DNA of 64,000 nucleotides, taken from NCBI RefSeq assembly GCF_001458255.1, contig NZ_CYSB01000030.1, forward strand, positions 62,001 to 126,000, read 5' to 3'. This DNA is from Thalassovita autumnalis (GTDB lineage Bacteria; Pseudomonadota; Alphaproteobacteria; Rhodobacterales; Rhodobacteraceae). Under the pieces are notes generated by a model. The model was not told the origin of the DNA. It worked only from the letters and a program-made list of their open reading frames with translations, and searched no databases. The position numbers were made by a program, and so were the translations under genes. Below, piece by piece: positions 27,604-36,448 of the stretch; the stretch's first letter is position 1; each line of letters begins with the position of its first letter.

Positions 27604-29280
27604 ATGAGCTACAAATCCGACATTGAGATCGCCCGTGAGGCCAACAAGAAGCCGATCCAGGAGATCGGCGACAAGCTGGGCATCCCAGCCAGCGATCTGC
27701 TGCCCTATGGCCATGACAAGGCCAAGGTGGGTCAGGATTTCATCAATTCGGTGCAGGACCGTGAAGACGGCAAGCTGATCCTGGTAACCGCGATCAACCC
27801 GACCCCGGCAGGGGAAGGCAAGACCACCACCACGGTAGGTCTGGGTGATGGTCTGAACCGCATCGGCAAAAACGCGATGATCTGCATTCGCGAAGCCTCG
27901 CTGGGCCCGAACTTCGGTATGAAGGGGGGCGCGGCCGGTGGCGGCATGGCGCAGGTTGTTCCGATGGAAGAGATGAACCTGCATTTCACCGGGGATTTCC
28001 ACGCCATCACCTCAGCCCATTCGCTGCTGTCGGCGATGATTGATAACCACATCTACTGGGGCAATGAGGCCGAGATCGACATCCGCCGCGTCGCCTGGCG
28101 CCGTGTGGTCGACATGAACGATCGCGCCCTGCGTCAGATCACCGCCAGCCTGGGTGGTGTCGCCAACGGCTTCCCGCGCGAAACCGGCTTTGACATCACC
28201 GTTGCCTCGGAAGTGATGGCGATCCTGTGTCTGGCAACCGATCTGAAGGATCTGGAAAAACGCCTGGGTGACATCATCGTGGCCTACCGTCGCGACAAGA
28301 GCCCGGTCTACTGCCGTGACATCAAGGCCGAAGGCGCAATGACCGTCCTGCTGAAAGACGCGATGCAGCCCAACCTGGTGCAGACCCTGGAAAACAATCC
28401 GGCCTTCGTGCACGGCGGCCCATTTGCCAATATCGCGCATGGCTGTAACTCGGTCATCGCCACCAAGACCGCGCTGAAGGTTGCCGATTACGTGGTGACC
28501 GAAGCGGGCTTTGGCGCGGATCTGGGCGCTGAGAAGTTCATGAACATCAAATGCCGCAAAGCCGGTATTGCGCCTTCGGCTGTGGTGCTGGTTGCCACCG
28601 TGCGGGCGATGAAAATGAACGGCGGCGTGGCCAAGGCAGACCTTGGTGCAGAAAATGTTGGCGCCGTGCAGAACGGCTGCGCCAACCTTGGGCGCCACAT
28701 CGAAAACGTCAAATCTTTCGGTGTGCCGGTTGTGGTCGCAATCAACCACTTTGTCACCGACACGGACGCTGAGGTGCAGGCCGTCAAAGACTACTGTGCC
28801 GAACACGGTGTTGAGGCGGTTCTGTCGCGCCATTGGGAGCTGGGTTCCGAAGGGTCGGCACCGCTGGCCGAAAAAGTGGTGGAAATCGTTGAAGGTGGCA
28901 CCGCCAACTTTGCCCCGATCTATCCCGATGACATGCCGCTGTTTGAAAAGGTCGAAACCATCGCCAAGCGCATCTACCGTGCTGATGAGGTGCTGGCAGA
29001 CAACAAGATCCGCAACCAGCTGAAAGAATGGGAAGAGGCCGGTTATGGCCATCTGCCGGTCTGTATGGCCAAGACGCAATACAGCTTCTCCACCGATCCC
29101 AGCTTGCGCGGTGCGCCCACCGGCCATTCGGTGCCGGTGCGTGAGGTGCGCCTCAGCGCGGGTGCTGGCTTCATCGTGGTTGTCTGCGGTGAGATCATGA
29201 CCATGCCGGGCCTGCCCCGCAAACCGGCGGCAGAAAACATTTGCCTGAACGACGAAGGCCTGATCGAAGGTCTGTTCTAA
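27604..29280 (+). CDS. fhs: Formate--tetrahydrofolate ligase
   Basis: A 558-residue cytosolic enzyme forming 10-formyl-THF from formate, THF and ATP. The family P-loop [15 protein letters not shown] is near residues 66-80. [24 protein letters not shown] and [17 protein letters not shown] are family signatures. Length is normal. The ATG at 27604 has GGGAGGGG just upstream; an in-frame start at 27517 is unsupported. Together with folD downstream it supplies the one-carbon pool; in roseobacters this route also handles formate from demethylated or methylated substrates (inference). Confidence 0.96.
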   Translation: MSYKSDIEIAREANKKPIQEIGDKLGIPASDLLPYGHDKAKVGQDFINSVQDREDGKLILVTAINPTPAGEGKTTTTVGLGDGLNRIGKNAMICIREASLGPNFGMKGGAAGGGMAQVVPMEEMNLHFTGDFHAITSAHSLLSAMIDNHIYWGNEAEIDIRRVAWRRVVDMNDRALRQITASLGGVANGFPRETGFDITVASEVMAILCLATDLKDLEKRLGDIIVAYRRDKSPVYCRDIKAEGAMTVLLKDAMQPNLVQTLENNPAFVHGGPFANIAHGCNSVIATKTALKVADYVVTEAGFGADLGAEKFMNIKCRKAGIAPSAVVLVATVRAMKMNGGVAKADLGAENVGAVQNGCANLGRHIENVKSFGVPVVVAINHFVTDTDAEVQAVKDYCAEHGVEAVLSRHWELGSEGSAPLAEKVVEIVEGGTANFAPIYPDDMPLFEKVETIAKRIYRADEVLADNKIRNQLKEWEEAGYGHLPVCMAKTQYSFSTDPSLRGAPTGHSVPVREVRLSAGAGFIVVVCGEIMTMPGLPRKPAAENICLNDEGLIEGLF

Positions 29281-29287
29281 AGCAAAG

Positions 29288-29318
29288 AAAGCCCATCCGG
29301 TCATGCGGGTGGGCTTTT
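29288..29318 (+). terminator. Intrinsic terminator of fhs
   Basis: AAAGCCCATCCG (29288-29299) pairs with CGGGTGGGCTTT (29306-29317), with one mismatch that becomes a wobble pair in RNA, and ends in TTTT. It starts 8 nt after the fhs stop. Confidence 0.87.
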
Positions 29319-29446
29319 CGTTTGGGAAACCTGCCGTTCGGATGGGAAACAGATGGGCGGCAACCTTATCCTGACCGGGTGGCTTATGGCTGGTGTGCAG
29401 GCCGCATGCGCGGTACATGCCTCGGCAAGGCGAACGCCTCCGGCGG

Positions 29447-29471
29447 GAGTATTTTGGGAACATTGAAAGGG
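29447..29471 (+). repeat. Dispersed 25-bp intergenic repeat, copy B (supplies folD ribosome-binding site)
   Basis: Reads GAGTATTTTGGGAACATTGA then AAGGG, preceded by a short CGCC-TCC-GGCG hairpin (29435-29445). Its terminal GAAAGGG (29465-29471) lies 7 nt before the folD ATG and is the only good Shine-Dalgarno there. Confidence 0.7.
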
Positions 29472-29478
29472 TGCTTTG

Positions 29479-30381
29479 ATGACGGCTGACATCATTGACG
29501 GCAAGGCCTTTGCGGCCAAGGTGCGCGAACAGGTGGCGGGGCATGTGACCCGTCTGAAAGAAGATCACGGCATCACCCCCGGTCTGGCGGTGGTTCTGGT
29601 GGGCGAAGATCCCGCCAGTCAGGTCTACGTGCGCTCCAAGGGCAAACAGACCGTTGAGGTCGGCATGAACTCGTACGAGCACAAGCTGGAGGTGGACACC
29701 TCAGAGGCGGACCTGCTGGCGCTGATTGATCAGCTGAACAACGATCCGGCGGTGCATGGCATTCTGGTGCAGCTGCCGCTGCCCGGCCATCTGAACGAAG
29801 ATCTGGTCATCAATTCGATCGACCCGGCCAAAGATGTGGACGGGTTCCATATCTCCAACGTGGGGCTTTTGGGCACGGGTCAGAAATCGATGGTGCCCTG
29901 CACACCGCTGGGCTGTCTGATGATGCTGCGGGATCATCACGGTTCGATTTCGGGCATGAATGCTGTTGTCATTGGCCGTTCCAACATTGTGGGCAAGCCG
30001 ATGGCGCAGCTGTTGCTGAACGACAGCGCCTCTGTGACAATCGCACACAGCCGCACCAAGGACTTGCCTGATGTGGTGCGCCGCGCCGATATCGTTGTGG
30101 CCGCCGTGGGCCGCCCGGAAATGGTGCCGGGCGACTGGATCAAAGAAGGCGCCACTGTGATCGATGTGGGAATCAACCGCATCGACGCGCCGGAAAAGGG
30201 TGAGGGCAAGACCCGCCTGGTGGGCGATGTGCATTTTGAAAGCGCAGCCAAAGTCGCAGGCGCCATCACCCCGGTGCCGGGCGGCGTGGGGCCGATGACC
30301 ATCGCGTGCCTCTTGGCCAACACTGTAACTGCCTGCTGCCGCGCCAATGGTCTGGCGGAGCCGGAAGGCCTGACAGCCTAA
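29479..30381 (+). CDS. folD: Methylenetetrahydrofolate dehydrogenase / methenyltetrahydrofolate cyclohydrolase
   Basis: A 300-residue bifunctional enzyme interconverting 5,10-methylene-, methenyl- and 10-formyl-THF. The catalytic segment [15 protein letters not shown] near residue 50 contains the key Lys. [11 protein letters not shown] and the C-terminal [15 protein letters not shown] are FolD signatures, and the NADP-binding [11 protein letters not shown] motif lies near 170. Length is normal. The ATG at 29479 follows GAAAGGG, which is the end of a dispersed repeat. It works with fhs upstream; a terminator separates the two, so they are probably separately transcribed. Confidence 0.95.
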   Translation: MTADIIDGKAFAAKVREQVAGHVTRLKEDHGITPGLAVVLVGEDPASQVYVRSKGKQTVEVGMNSYEHKLEVDTSEADLLALIDQLNNDPAVHGILVQLPLPGHLNEDLVINSIDPAKDVDGFHISNVGLLGTGQKSMVPCTPLGCLMMLRDHHGSISGMNAVVIGRSNIVGKPMAQLLLNDSASVTIAHSRTKDLPDVVRRADIVVAAVGRPEMVPGDWIKEGATVIDVGINRIDAPEKGEGKTRLVGDVHFESAAKVAGAITPVPGGVGPMTIACLLANTVTACCRANGLAEPEGLTA

Positions 30382-30387
30382 CGCAGA

Positions 30388-30804
30388 TCAGCGGGGCGCC
30401 ATGGGGACCATGGTGCCCTGCATCAATGCGATCAGGGTTTCCTGATCCCCGTCCCGGGCGAAGACCTCAGCGGTGACAACGACCAGCCGCTTGCCCGGTT
30501 TCACCACCTTGCCCCGCGCGATCAGACGGTCACCCGCAGCCGGGGCCAGCAGGTTGATTTTGATCTCAGAGGTCAGCACCTCATACCCCTCAGGCATTGC
30601 CGAAAGCGCTGCGTAGCCCGCCGCGCTGTCACCGATGGAAAAGGTCAGCCCTGCATGGCCAAAACCATGTTGCTGCTGACAGGTTGGCAGCACCTGCGCT
30701 TCGATCACGGCAAGGCCTGCGTCGGCAGCGATCAGTTCGGCCCCAAGGGTCTGCATCATGGTCTGTTTTGCAAAACTCTCGCTGACACGCGACTGAATTT
30801 TCAT
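30388..30804 (-). CDS. PaaI-type hotdog-fold thioesterase
   Basis: A 138-residue soluble protein of the PaaI/YbaW hotdog thioesterase group, hydrolysing acyl-CoA thioesters of unknown specificity. The active-site region QQQHGFGHAGLTFSIGDSAAGYAAL (near residues 42-66) has the HG-x-x-H-x-G pattern. The strand EVLTSEIKINLLAPA and the terminal VVVTAEVFAR strand complete the fold. The ATG at 30804 is preceded by GGGGGAAAAAC, so the in-frame ATG at 30822 is rejected. It is convergent with folD (6-bp gap) and divergent from the LytTR gene. Confidence 0.85.
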   Translation of the reverse strand: MKIQSRVSESFAKQTMMQTLGAELIAADAGLAVIEAQVLPTCQQQHGFGHAGLTFSIGDSAAGYAALSAMPEGYEVLTSEIKINLLAPAAGDRLIARGKVVKPGKRLVVVTAEVFARDGDQETLIALMQGTMVPMAPR

Positions 30805-30913
30805 GTTTTTCCCCCTGAACACCTAAGAGATTTCTCGTATTCCACGTATTATATGCTTGAAGATGCGCGGATGAAGGTAAATACAGCCTTGCACCGCAAC
30901 GTAACGGTATCGA

Positions 30914-31789
30914 GTGGTTAACGTGGTTTCTGAGATCTTTCAGATCTGCAAACTGTCTGGGCAGCGGGTGTTTGCCCCGTCTGTGTTGAGCTTGTGGGTG
31001 ATGGCGGCTGTGGCTGGCTCCATCATGGGGCCGTTTGGCACCTATTCCGATCTTGATTGGGGGCAGCGGGTTCTCTATTGGGCCGCGATCAGCGGCTGCT
31101 CGGTTTTCCTCAGCACCTTCACCCGTGAGATTTTGCTGCGACGCCTGCCTGAGCTGAACGACGGCTGGCGCGAGGTTTGGCAGGCGCTTGGCATTACGGT
31201 TTTGATGTCGCCGCTGGTGTTCTTTCTGACCTCGCTTTTCGGGCTTAGGCTGGCGCCGGAAAGCCTGAGCTTCTGGAAGGTGACGCTGTTTGTCTTCCTG
31301 ATCGCGGTGCTGTTTTCTGCGTTGCGACGGATCTACGGACGCAAGGAGCTGCTGCGGCGGTTGGCGCTGGAGGAAGAGAATGCGCTGGCGCAGGATCCAC
31401 TAGGAATGATGGGTGTCACTGAGGTGCCGCTGGAGACATCGAGCGCTGAAGCAGATTGTCGTCTGCTCAACCGGATGCCGCCCGGCATTGGTGGCGCGAT
31501 CCTGCACTTATCGGCGCGTGATCACTTTGTGGATGTGGAACTAGACCAGTCTCTGGTGACCCTGCGGATGCGGTTCAGCGATGCTGTGGCCGAAATGGAC
31601 GGGGTTGAGGGGTTTGCGACCCATCGCTCTCACTGGGTGGCTGAGGCCGCCGTGACGGGCGTTGAGCGTGAGAATGGCAAACTGTTCATGACCCTGCGCA
31701 ACGGCGGCCGCGTGCCGATCAGCCGCAGCGCCCGCCCGCGTCTGGAAGAGGCCGGGATCCTGCAGCGATTTGCTGTCGAAAGCCGTTAA
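30914..31789 (+). CDS. Membrane-anchored LytTR-family DNA-binding regulator
   Basis: About 291 residues. The N-terminal half has four predicted transmembrane helices (for example VLSLWVMAAVAGSIMG and ALGITVLMSPLVFFLTSLFG). The C-terminal 100 residues form a LytTR domain (HLSARDHFVDVELDQSLVTLRMRF, then GFATHRSHWVAEAAVTGVERENG). It lacks a receiver domain, so any signal is probably sensed in the membrane. No ATG is available at the N-terminus; GTG at 30914 or 30923 is likely, and the Shine-Dalgarno is poor. No cognate kinase is nearby. Targets are unknown. Confidence 0.82.
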   Translation: MVNVVSEIFQICKLSGQRVFAPSVLSLWVMAAVAGSIMGPFGTYSDLDWGQRVLYWAAISGCSVFLSTFTREILLRRLPELNDGWREVWQALGITVLMSPLVFFLTSLFGLRLAPESLSFWKVTLFVFLIAVLFSALRRIYGRKELLRRLALEEENALAQDPLGMMGVTEVPLETSSAEADCRLLNRMPPGIGGAILHLSARDHFVDVELDQSLVTLRMRFSDAVAEMDGVEGFATHRSHWVAEAAVTGVERENGKLFMTLRNGGRVPISRSARPRLEEAGILQRFAVESR

Positions 31790-32475
31790 ACATCGTCATG
31801 CAATGACTTGCGCCGTCCCGGCATCGGGATGGCCTGGGCAAAGTTGCCGGTCAAAATCGCCAGGGCCTCAGGGCGCATCAACCGCGCCAGCGCGGGATCA
31901 TCGCTGCGCAGGCCCCCGGTGTAGCTGCCATAGGCCGGCATGATGATGCGATCGCTGTCGACCAGAAAGCAGGGCCGCGTGATGCTGCCGCCTTTGGTTT
32001 TGACCCGTGCCTTGGGATGATAGTGGCCCGAAATTTCACCAGCGCTGCCCGGGTCCGCGATATGGCGGAACAGGATCGGGGGCAGCGGCAGCTCGGCCAG
32101 ATGGGTGCCGCCAATGGCCAAGGGGCCGGGATCATGGTTGCCCTCAATCCAGACCCAATGTCGGCCGGCCTGCAATCGGGTGATCCAGGTGAACTCCTGT
32201 TCTGAGATCCCGCGCGCCGCAATCGAATCGTCAAAGCTGTCACCAAGGCAAATCACGGACTTGGCGCGGGTGCGGGCCAGATCCTTTTCCAGCCGCGACA
32301 GCGTATCGCGGGTGTCATAGGGGGGCAGCATAGCGCCGCCAAGTCGCGCAATTCGTTCAGATTTTCCGAAATGCAGGTCTGAGACGCAGAGCAGACTCTG
32401 CGATGGCCAAAACAAAGCGCCGGAGGGCATGGCCTGAAAGTCCTGGCCTGCCAGAGTGAAGGAATGACTGCTCAT
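31786..32475 (-). CDS. pdeM: Ligase-associated DNA damage response endonuclease PdeM (metallophosphatase fold)
   Basis: A 229-residue calcineurin-like phosphoesterase. Metal-binding motifs appear in order: VSDLHFGKSERIARLG, CLGDSFDD, WIEGNHDPG and GHYHPKARV. This pattern beside an Lhr-type helicase is the PdeM family, usually encoded with a DNA ligase, the exonuclease ExoM and Lhr. The ATG at 32475 (MSSHSF) is preferred over 32511. It lies 54 bp downstream of the helicase in the same direction and overlaps the LytTR gene by 4 nt at their 3' ends. The role in DNA repair is family knowledge. Confidence 0.87.
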   Translation of the reverse strand: MSSHSFTLAGQDFQAMPSGALFWPSQSLLCVSDLHFGKSERIARLGGAMLPPYDTRDTLSRLEKDLARTRAKSVICLGDSFDDSIAARGISEQEFTWITRLQAGRHWVWIEGNHDPGPLAIGGTHLAELPLPPILFRHIADPGSAGEISGHYHPKARVKTKGGSITRPCFLVDSDRIIMPAYGSYTGGLRSDDPALARLMRPEALAILTGNFAQAIPMPGRRKSLHDDV

Positions 32476-32529
32476 GAGGGATGTGTTTGCATGGGTTTTA
32501 AAACGGAACAAGAGGGCAGATTAAAAGGG

Positions 32530-34950
32530 TCAAATTTCTGCCAATCCGGCCTCCTGCATCAGCTTGGCGGTTTCTTCCATCAACAGCCGTTCGCGCGCTT
32601 CACCGTCGATGCGGACCTTGCCCACCTCCAGCAGCAGCGGGGCGGCCAGCGGGGTGATCCGCTCAAGCGTCAGGTGGGTGATCCGGCCTTCACTGCGGGT
32701 GACCATGTGGCGCAGCCGGGCGAAATCGATCAGACCGCTCAGTGCCTCTTGCCGGGTGATCGACAGCATCAGATGGTCGGGATCGTGGCGTTGCAGCGTG
32801 TCATAGAGGATGTCTGAGGAGAACGTCGCCTGTCGTCCGGTTTTACGCTGTCCCTGCAGGTTTCGCTGGATCAGCCCGGCGATGGTGGCCACACCGCGAA
32901 AGGTTCGCTTCATCAGCGCGTTTGTCGACAGCCAGCCGTCCAGATCCTCCTCCAATGTGGTGAGGTCAAACAGCGGGGCCGGATCGGTCAAGGGCTCCAA
33001 TCCCCAGATCAATGTGGCCTGATCGGTGGCCACAAACCCCAAGGGGGCAAGGCCCAGCTCTTCCATCCGGCGGGTGGCCAGCAGGCCCAGCGTTTGCTGC
33101 GCATTGCGCCCAGCGTAGCCATAGATGCAGCTGTGGGCCAGACCGTCATGGGGGAAGCTTTCGATCAGCAACTCCCCCGGTGCCGGCAGCTGCGACATTT
33201 GCCGTTGCAGGTGCAGCCAATCGGCGGTGTGGCTGGGCAGGGCTGGCCAATCTGGTTGCTGCAACAGGCGCAGGATCCGTTGGCTCAGCTGGGTGGAGGT
33301 GGAAAATTTGGTGCCCATAAAGGTGGCGATCTTGGGTTTGCGGCCCTTGTCGCGGCTGACCTGCACCACCATTTCGCGCAGCGCTTCATAGCGCACGATC
33401 TGGCCGCCAATCAGGAAGGTATCCCCGGGGCTGAGGCTGGCGGCAAAGCCTTCTTCGATTTCCCCCAAAGGCGCGCCATGGCGGCCGCGCATTTTGACCT
33501 TCAGCGTGTCAGTGTCCTGAATGGTGCCCACATTCTGGCGGATCAGCGCAGCACTGCGGGGATCGCGCAGCTGCCATTGACCGTCAGGGCGCTGTTGCAG
33601 CCGTTGCCAGCGATCATACGCCCGCAGCGCGTAGCCGCCGGTGGCACAAAAGGTCAGACACTCCTCAAACGCGGCGCGGCTAAGCGTGGCGTAGGGCCCG
33701 GCGCTGGTCACTTCACCGTAGAGGGCCTCGGCGTCAAACGGGCCGGAACAGGCACAAAGCAGGATATGCTGGCACAGGACATCGCGCGGTCCCGCGGGGC
33801 GCGCATCGCCGTCCAGGTCGCCCTCCTGCACGGCCTCCAGCGCGGCCAGGCATTCGATCACCTCAAATCTATTGGCGGGCACCAGAATGGCCTTGGAGGG
33901 CGCGTTATAGCGGTGATTGGCACGGCCAATGCGTTGTACCAAGCGTTTGACGTTCTTTGGCGCGCCGATCTGGATCACCAGATCCACATCACCCCAGTCG
34001 ATCCCCAGATCCAGCGACCCGGTACAGACCACGGCACGCAGCTGCCCCGCCACCATGGCGGCCTCAACCTTTTCACGCTGGCCGCGATCAAGCGATCCAT
34101 GGTGGATGCCGATCGGCAGGGCATCATCATTGGCAAGCCAGAGGTTGTGAAAAAAGATCTCAGCCTGGGCGCGGGTGTTGTGAAAAATCAGCGTGGTTTT
34201 GTGCTGTTTGATCTGTTTCAGCACCGCTGGAATAGAATAGGCCGCGCCGCCACCGGTCCAGGGCGGCGCCTCCTCGGTGTGTAGCATCGAAATGTCCGGC
34301 GCGGGCCCGGGATCGGCCATCAGGATCGGGCAGGGGGCCGGGTTTGGCGCCAGATAGCGGGCAATGGCCTCCGGGTCGTCAACGGTGGCCGACAGGCCCA
34401 CACGGCGCAGATCCGGGCACATCGCCTGCAGGCGTGAGAGCGCCAGCATCAGCTGATCACCCCGTTTGCTTTCGGCCAGAGCGTGGATTTCATCCAACAC
34501 CACCCGCTGCAGCCCCTGGAAGACACGCGGTGCATCCTCATAAGAGATCAGCAGCGCAAGGCTCTCCGGGGTTGTCAGCAGGATATGTGGCGGATCGGCG
34601 CGCTGCCGTTTCTTGCGGGTGTTGGGGGTGTCGCCGGTGCGATCCTCGATCCGGATCGGTAGGCCGATCTCCTCAACGGGGGTGCGCAGGTTGCGTTTGA
34701 TATCTGCGGCCAGTGCCTTCAGCGGCGAAATATAAAGCGTGTGCAGACCCTTATGGCTGCCATCGGCCAATTCGCAGAGCGTCGGTAGGAACCCCGCCAT
34801 TGTCTTGCCGCCCCCGGTTGGGGCGATCAGCAGCTGCGCCGGCAGATCCGCACTGTCCAACATCTGGCGCTGATGGGGGTGTAGCGACCAGCCCTTGGCG
34901 GTGAACCAATCCTCAAGGCGGGGATCTAGCAGGGCGGGGCGGTCAGTCAT
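32530..34950 (-). CDS. lhr: Ligase-associated DNA damage response DEXH-box helicase (Lhr-Core type)
   Basis: An 806-residue superfamily 2 helicase matching the Lhr-Core architecture. It has Walker A PTGGGKTMAG near residue 45, the DEIHAL box near 149, motif III-like LSATVDDP, and RecA2 motifs LDLGIDWGDVDLVIQIG and RLVQRIGRANHRYN. A winged-helix and core domain follow. It translocates 3'-5' on single-stranded DNA in characterised Lhr. The ATG at 34950 has an SOS-like box directly upstream. It pairs with pdeM downstream, but no ligase or exonuclease partner is in the window. Confidence 0.9.
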   Translation of the reverse strand: MTDRPALLDPRLEDWFTAKGWSLHPHQRQMLDSADLPAQLLIAPTGGGKTMAGFLPTLCELADGSHKGLHTLYISPLKALAADIKRNLRTPVEEIGLPIRIEDRTGDTPNTRKKRQRADPPHILLTTPESLALLISYEDAPRVFQGLQRVVLDEIHALAESKRGDQLMLALSRLQAMCPDLRRVGLSATVDDPEAIARYLAPNPAPCPILMADPGPAPDISMLHTEEAPPWTGGGAAYSIPAVLKQIKQHKTTLIFHNTRAQAEIFFHNLWLANDDALPIGIHHGSLDRGQREKVEAAMVAGQLRAVVCTGSLDLGIDWGDVDLVIQIGAPKNVKRLVQRIGRANHRYNAPSKAILVPANRFEVIECLAALEAVQEGDLDGDARPAGPRDVLCQHILLCACSGPFDAEALYGEVTSAGPYATLSRAAFEECLTFCATGGYALRAYDRWQRLQQRPDGQWQLRDPRSAALIRQNVGTIQDTDTLKVKMRGRHGAPLGEIEEGFAASLSPGDTFLIGGQIVRYEALREMVVQVSRDKGRKPKIATFMGTKFSTSTQLSQRILRLLQQPDWPALPSHTADWLHLQRQMSQLPAPGELLIESFPHDGLAHSCIYGYAGRNAQQTLGLLATRRMEELGLAPLGFVATDQATLIWGLEPLTDPAPLFDLTTLEEDLDGWLSTNALMKRTFRGVATIAGLIQRNLQGQRKTGRQATFSSDILYDTLQRHDPDHLMLSITRQEALSGLIDFARLRHMVTRSEGRITHLTLERITPLAAPLLLEVGKVRIDGEARERLLMEETAKLMQEAGLAEI

Positions 34951-34951
34951 G

Positions 34952-34966
34952 AAACAAAACTAGAAC
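34952..34966 (-). promoter_or_regulatory. Degenerate LexA/SOS-like box upstream of lhr
   Basis: On the minus strand this reads GTTC-TAGTTTT-GTTT, one mismatch from GTTC-N7-GTTC, immediately before the helicase ATG. It is a plausible operator for a DNA-damage gene, but weak on sequence alone. Confidence 0.35.
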
Positions 34967-35001
34967 ATAGCCGTCACGATTCGCCAGTGTTCTGATCTGA
35001 T

Positions 35002-35019
35002 CCCGCCCAGAATGGCGGG
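35002..35019 (-). terminator. Possible hairpin terminator of the AAA+ ATPase gene
   Basis: CCCGCC (35002-35007) pairs with GGCGGG (35014-35019), abutting the ATPase stop codon. There is no T tract, so termination here would be weak or Rho-assisted. Confidence 0.35.
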
Positions 35020-36336
35020 TTATTTCACGATCTCTTCGTCCTTCACAAACATATTGGCCCATGCACGATCGATAAGCTCGGGCGTCATTTGGTAGGGGAT
35101 ACCTTCAAATTCGCAAATTGAGATCATCTGATCGATCAGGAAGACCGGCTGGTAGTTTGCATAAATGTTGTCGATGGTCGGGTATTTCCGGTGGATAAGA
35201 TGCACCAATGCAGCCTCATCCAGCGGTACGCCCTTCTTGCGGGCCACAAGTGAGAAGATCTTGAGGAAGTTCTTCTGGTCCGGGCCATCGATTTTGATCT
35301 TGTAGAAAATTCGGCGCAGGGCGGCCTGGTCAAAGATCTCATTCGGGTGGAAGTTGGTTGAAAACACCACCAGCGTGTCAAAAGGCACTTCGAATTTTTC
35401 GCCGGATTGCAGCGCCAGAATGTCTTTGGACTCCTCCAAGGGCACGATCCAGCGGTTGACCAGCGCCTGTGGCGGTTCCTGCTGGCGGCCAAGGTCGTCG
35501 ACGATGAAAATTCCGCCCGTGGCCTTCAGCTGCAAAGGTGCCTGATAGGTGCGGGCCGTGGCATTATAGGTCAGATCCAGCATGTCGATGGTCAGTTCGC
35601 CCCCGGTGATCACGGTCGGGCGGTCACAGCGGACATAGCGGGTGTCAAACCCCTTCTTGCGGCGCAGCGAGTTTGGATCCTGCTCCTCGGCCTCTGCCTT
35701 GGAATGCACGATCGGGTCGTAAACTGTGATCACCTGACCGGCGTATTCAATGGCGCGCGGCACGTATATCTTATCGCCCATCGCGTCGCGGATCCCGTTC
35801 GAGATCGAGGATTTGCCGTTGCCCGGCGGGCCATACATCAGAATGGAGCGGCCGGAGCTGACAGCCGGGCCCAGATTGGACAGCAGATCGGGTGGCAGTA
35901 CCAGATGGCCCATCGCTGCGGTCAGTTGCTGGCGGGTCAGTTGGATATCGCGGATCGACTGGCGTTTGATCTGTTCGCGGTAAACCTCCAGCGGGACCGG
36001 CATGGCGCCGTAGTATTCTGACTGCGCCAGCGCATCTTGGGTGCGGGTTTTGCCGGCATCGGTCAACTGGAACGCCATCTCATTGCCCGCGCCGGCATGC
36101 AGGGTGCCCATCGCCTCCATCAGCTTTTGCTCACGACACATATCCACCAGTTCCTGCACCACAACGCGGGGCAGGCAGACCGCACTGGCCATTTCCGTGA
36201 TGGTGCTCAGCGATTTGCGGAAACAGGTCTTCAGCAGGATGTCCCGCATCATGGTGATCGGCAGCTGCATCTCTGCCAGCCCAGCGGGAACGGGCGGCGG
36301 GGTCACGCGATTGCGAATGGGGGCCTGCAGTGTCAT
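35020..36336 (-). CDS. AAA+ ATPase at the end of the Tad locus
   Basis: A 438-residue single-domain AAA+ protein. The N-terminal 130 residues are helical and winged-helix-like (STITEMASAVCLPRVVVQEL). Walker A GPPGNGKS is at 169-176. The Walker B strand ends in two aspartates (IFIVDD, 276-281) where DE is usual. A sensor-1 STN and the segment QAALRRIFYKIKI follow. No membrane segment or protease domain is present. I recognise it only as a conserved alphaproteobacterial ATPase. It lies downstream of the pilus genes in the same direction, 112 bp after the ferric-reductase-like gene; a role in pilus function is inference from position. Confidence 0.75.
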   Translation of the reverse strand: MTLQAPIRNRVTPPPVPAGLAEMQLPITMMRDILLKTCFRKSLSTITEMASAVCLPRVVVQELVDMCREQKLMEAMGTLHAGAGNEMAFQLTDAGKTRTQDALAQSEYYGAMPVPLEVYREQIKRQSIRDIQLTRQQLTAAMGHLVLPPDLLSNLGPAVSSGRSILMYGPPGNGKSSISNGIRDAMGDKIYVPRAIEYAGQVITVYDPIVHSKAEAEEQDPNSLRRKKGFDTRYVRCDRPTVITGGELTIDMLDLTYNATARTYQAPLQLKATGGIFIVDDLGRQQEPPQALVNRWIVPLEESKDILALQSGEKFEVPFDTLVVFSTNFHPNEIFDQAALRRIFYKIKIDGPDQKNFLKIFSLVARKKGVPLDEAALVHLIHRKYPTIDNIYANYQPVFLIDQMISICEFEGIPYQMTPELIDRAWANMFVKDEEIVK

Positions 36337-36448
36337 TGGTTTGCCTCTGCCAAAATCTGGACGCAGGTTGCCCTGCTGTTGCCAGCACTTTGGTCAGAGA
36401 TCATGGCAGAAAAAGGGAGGAAACCGCGCAGGCAGGGGGCATTTGCCC

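Noticed and set aside
28012-29682. 556-codon antisense frame opposite fhs and folD
   Set aside because: No recognisable domain and it crosses a terminator and a promoter gap; shadow frame.
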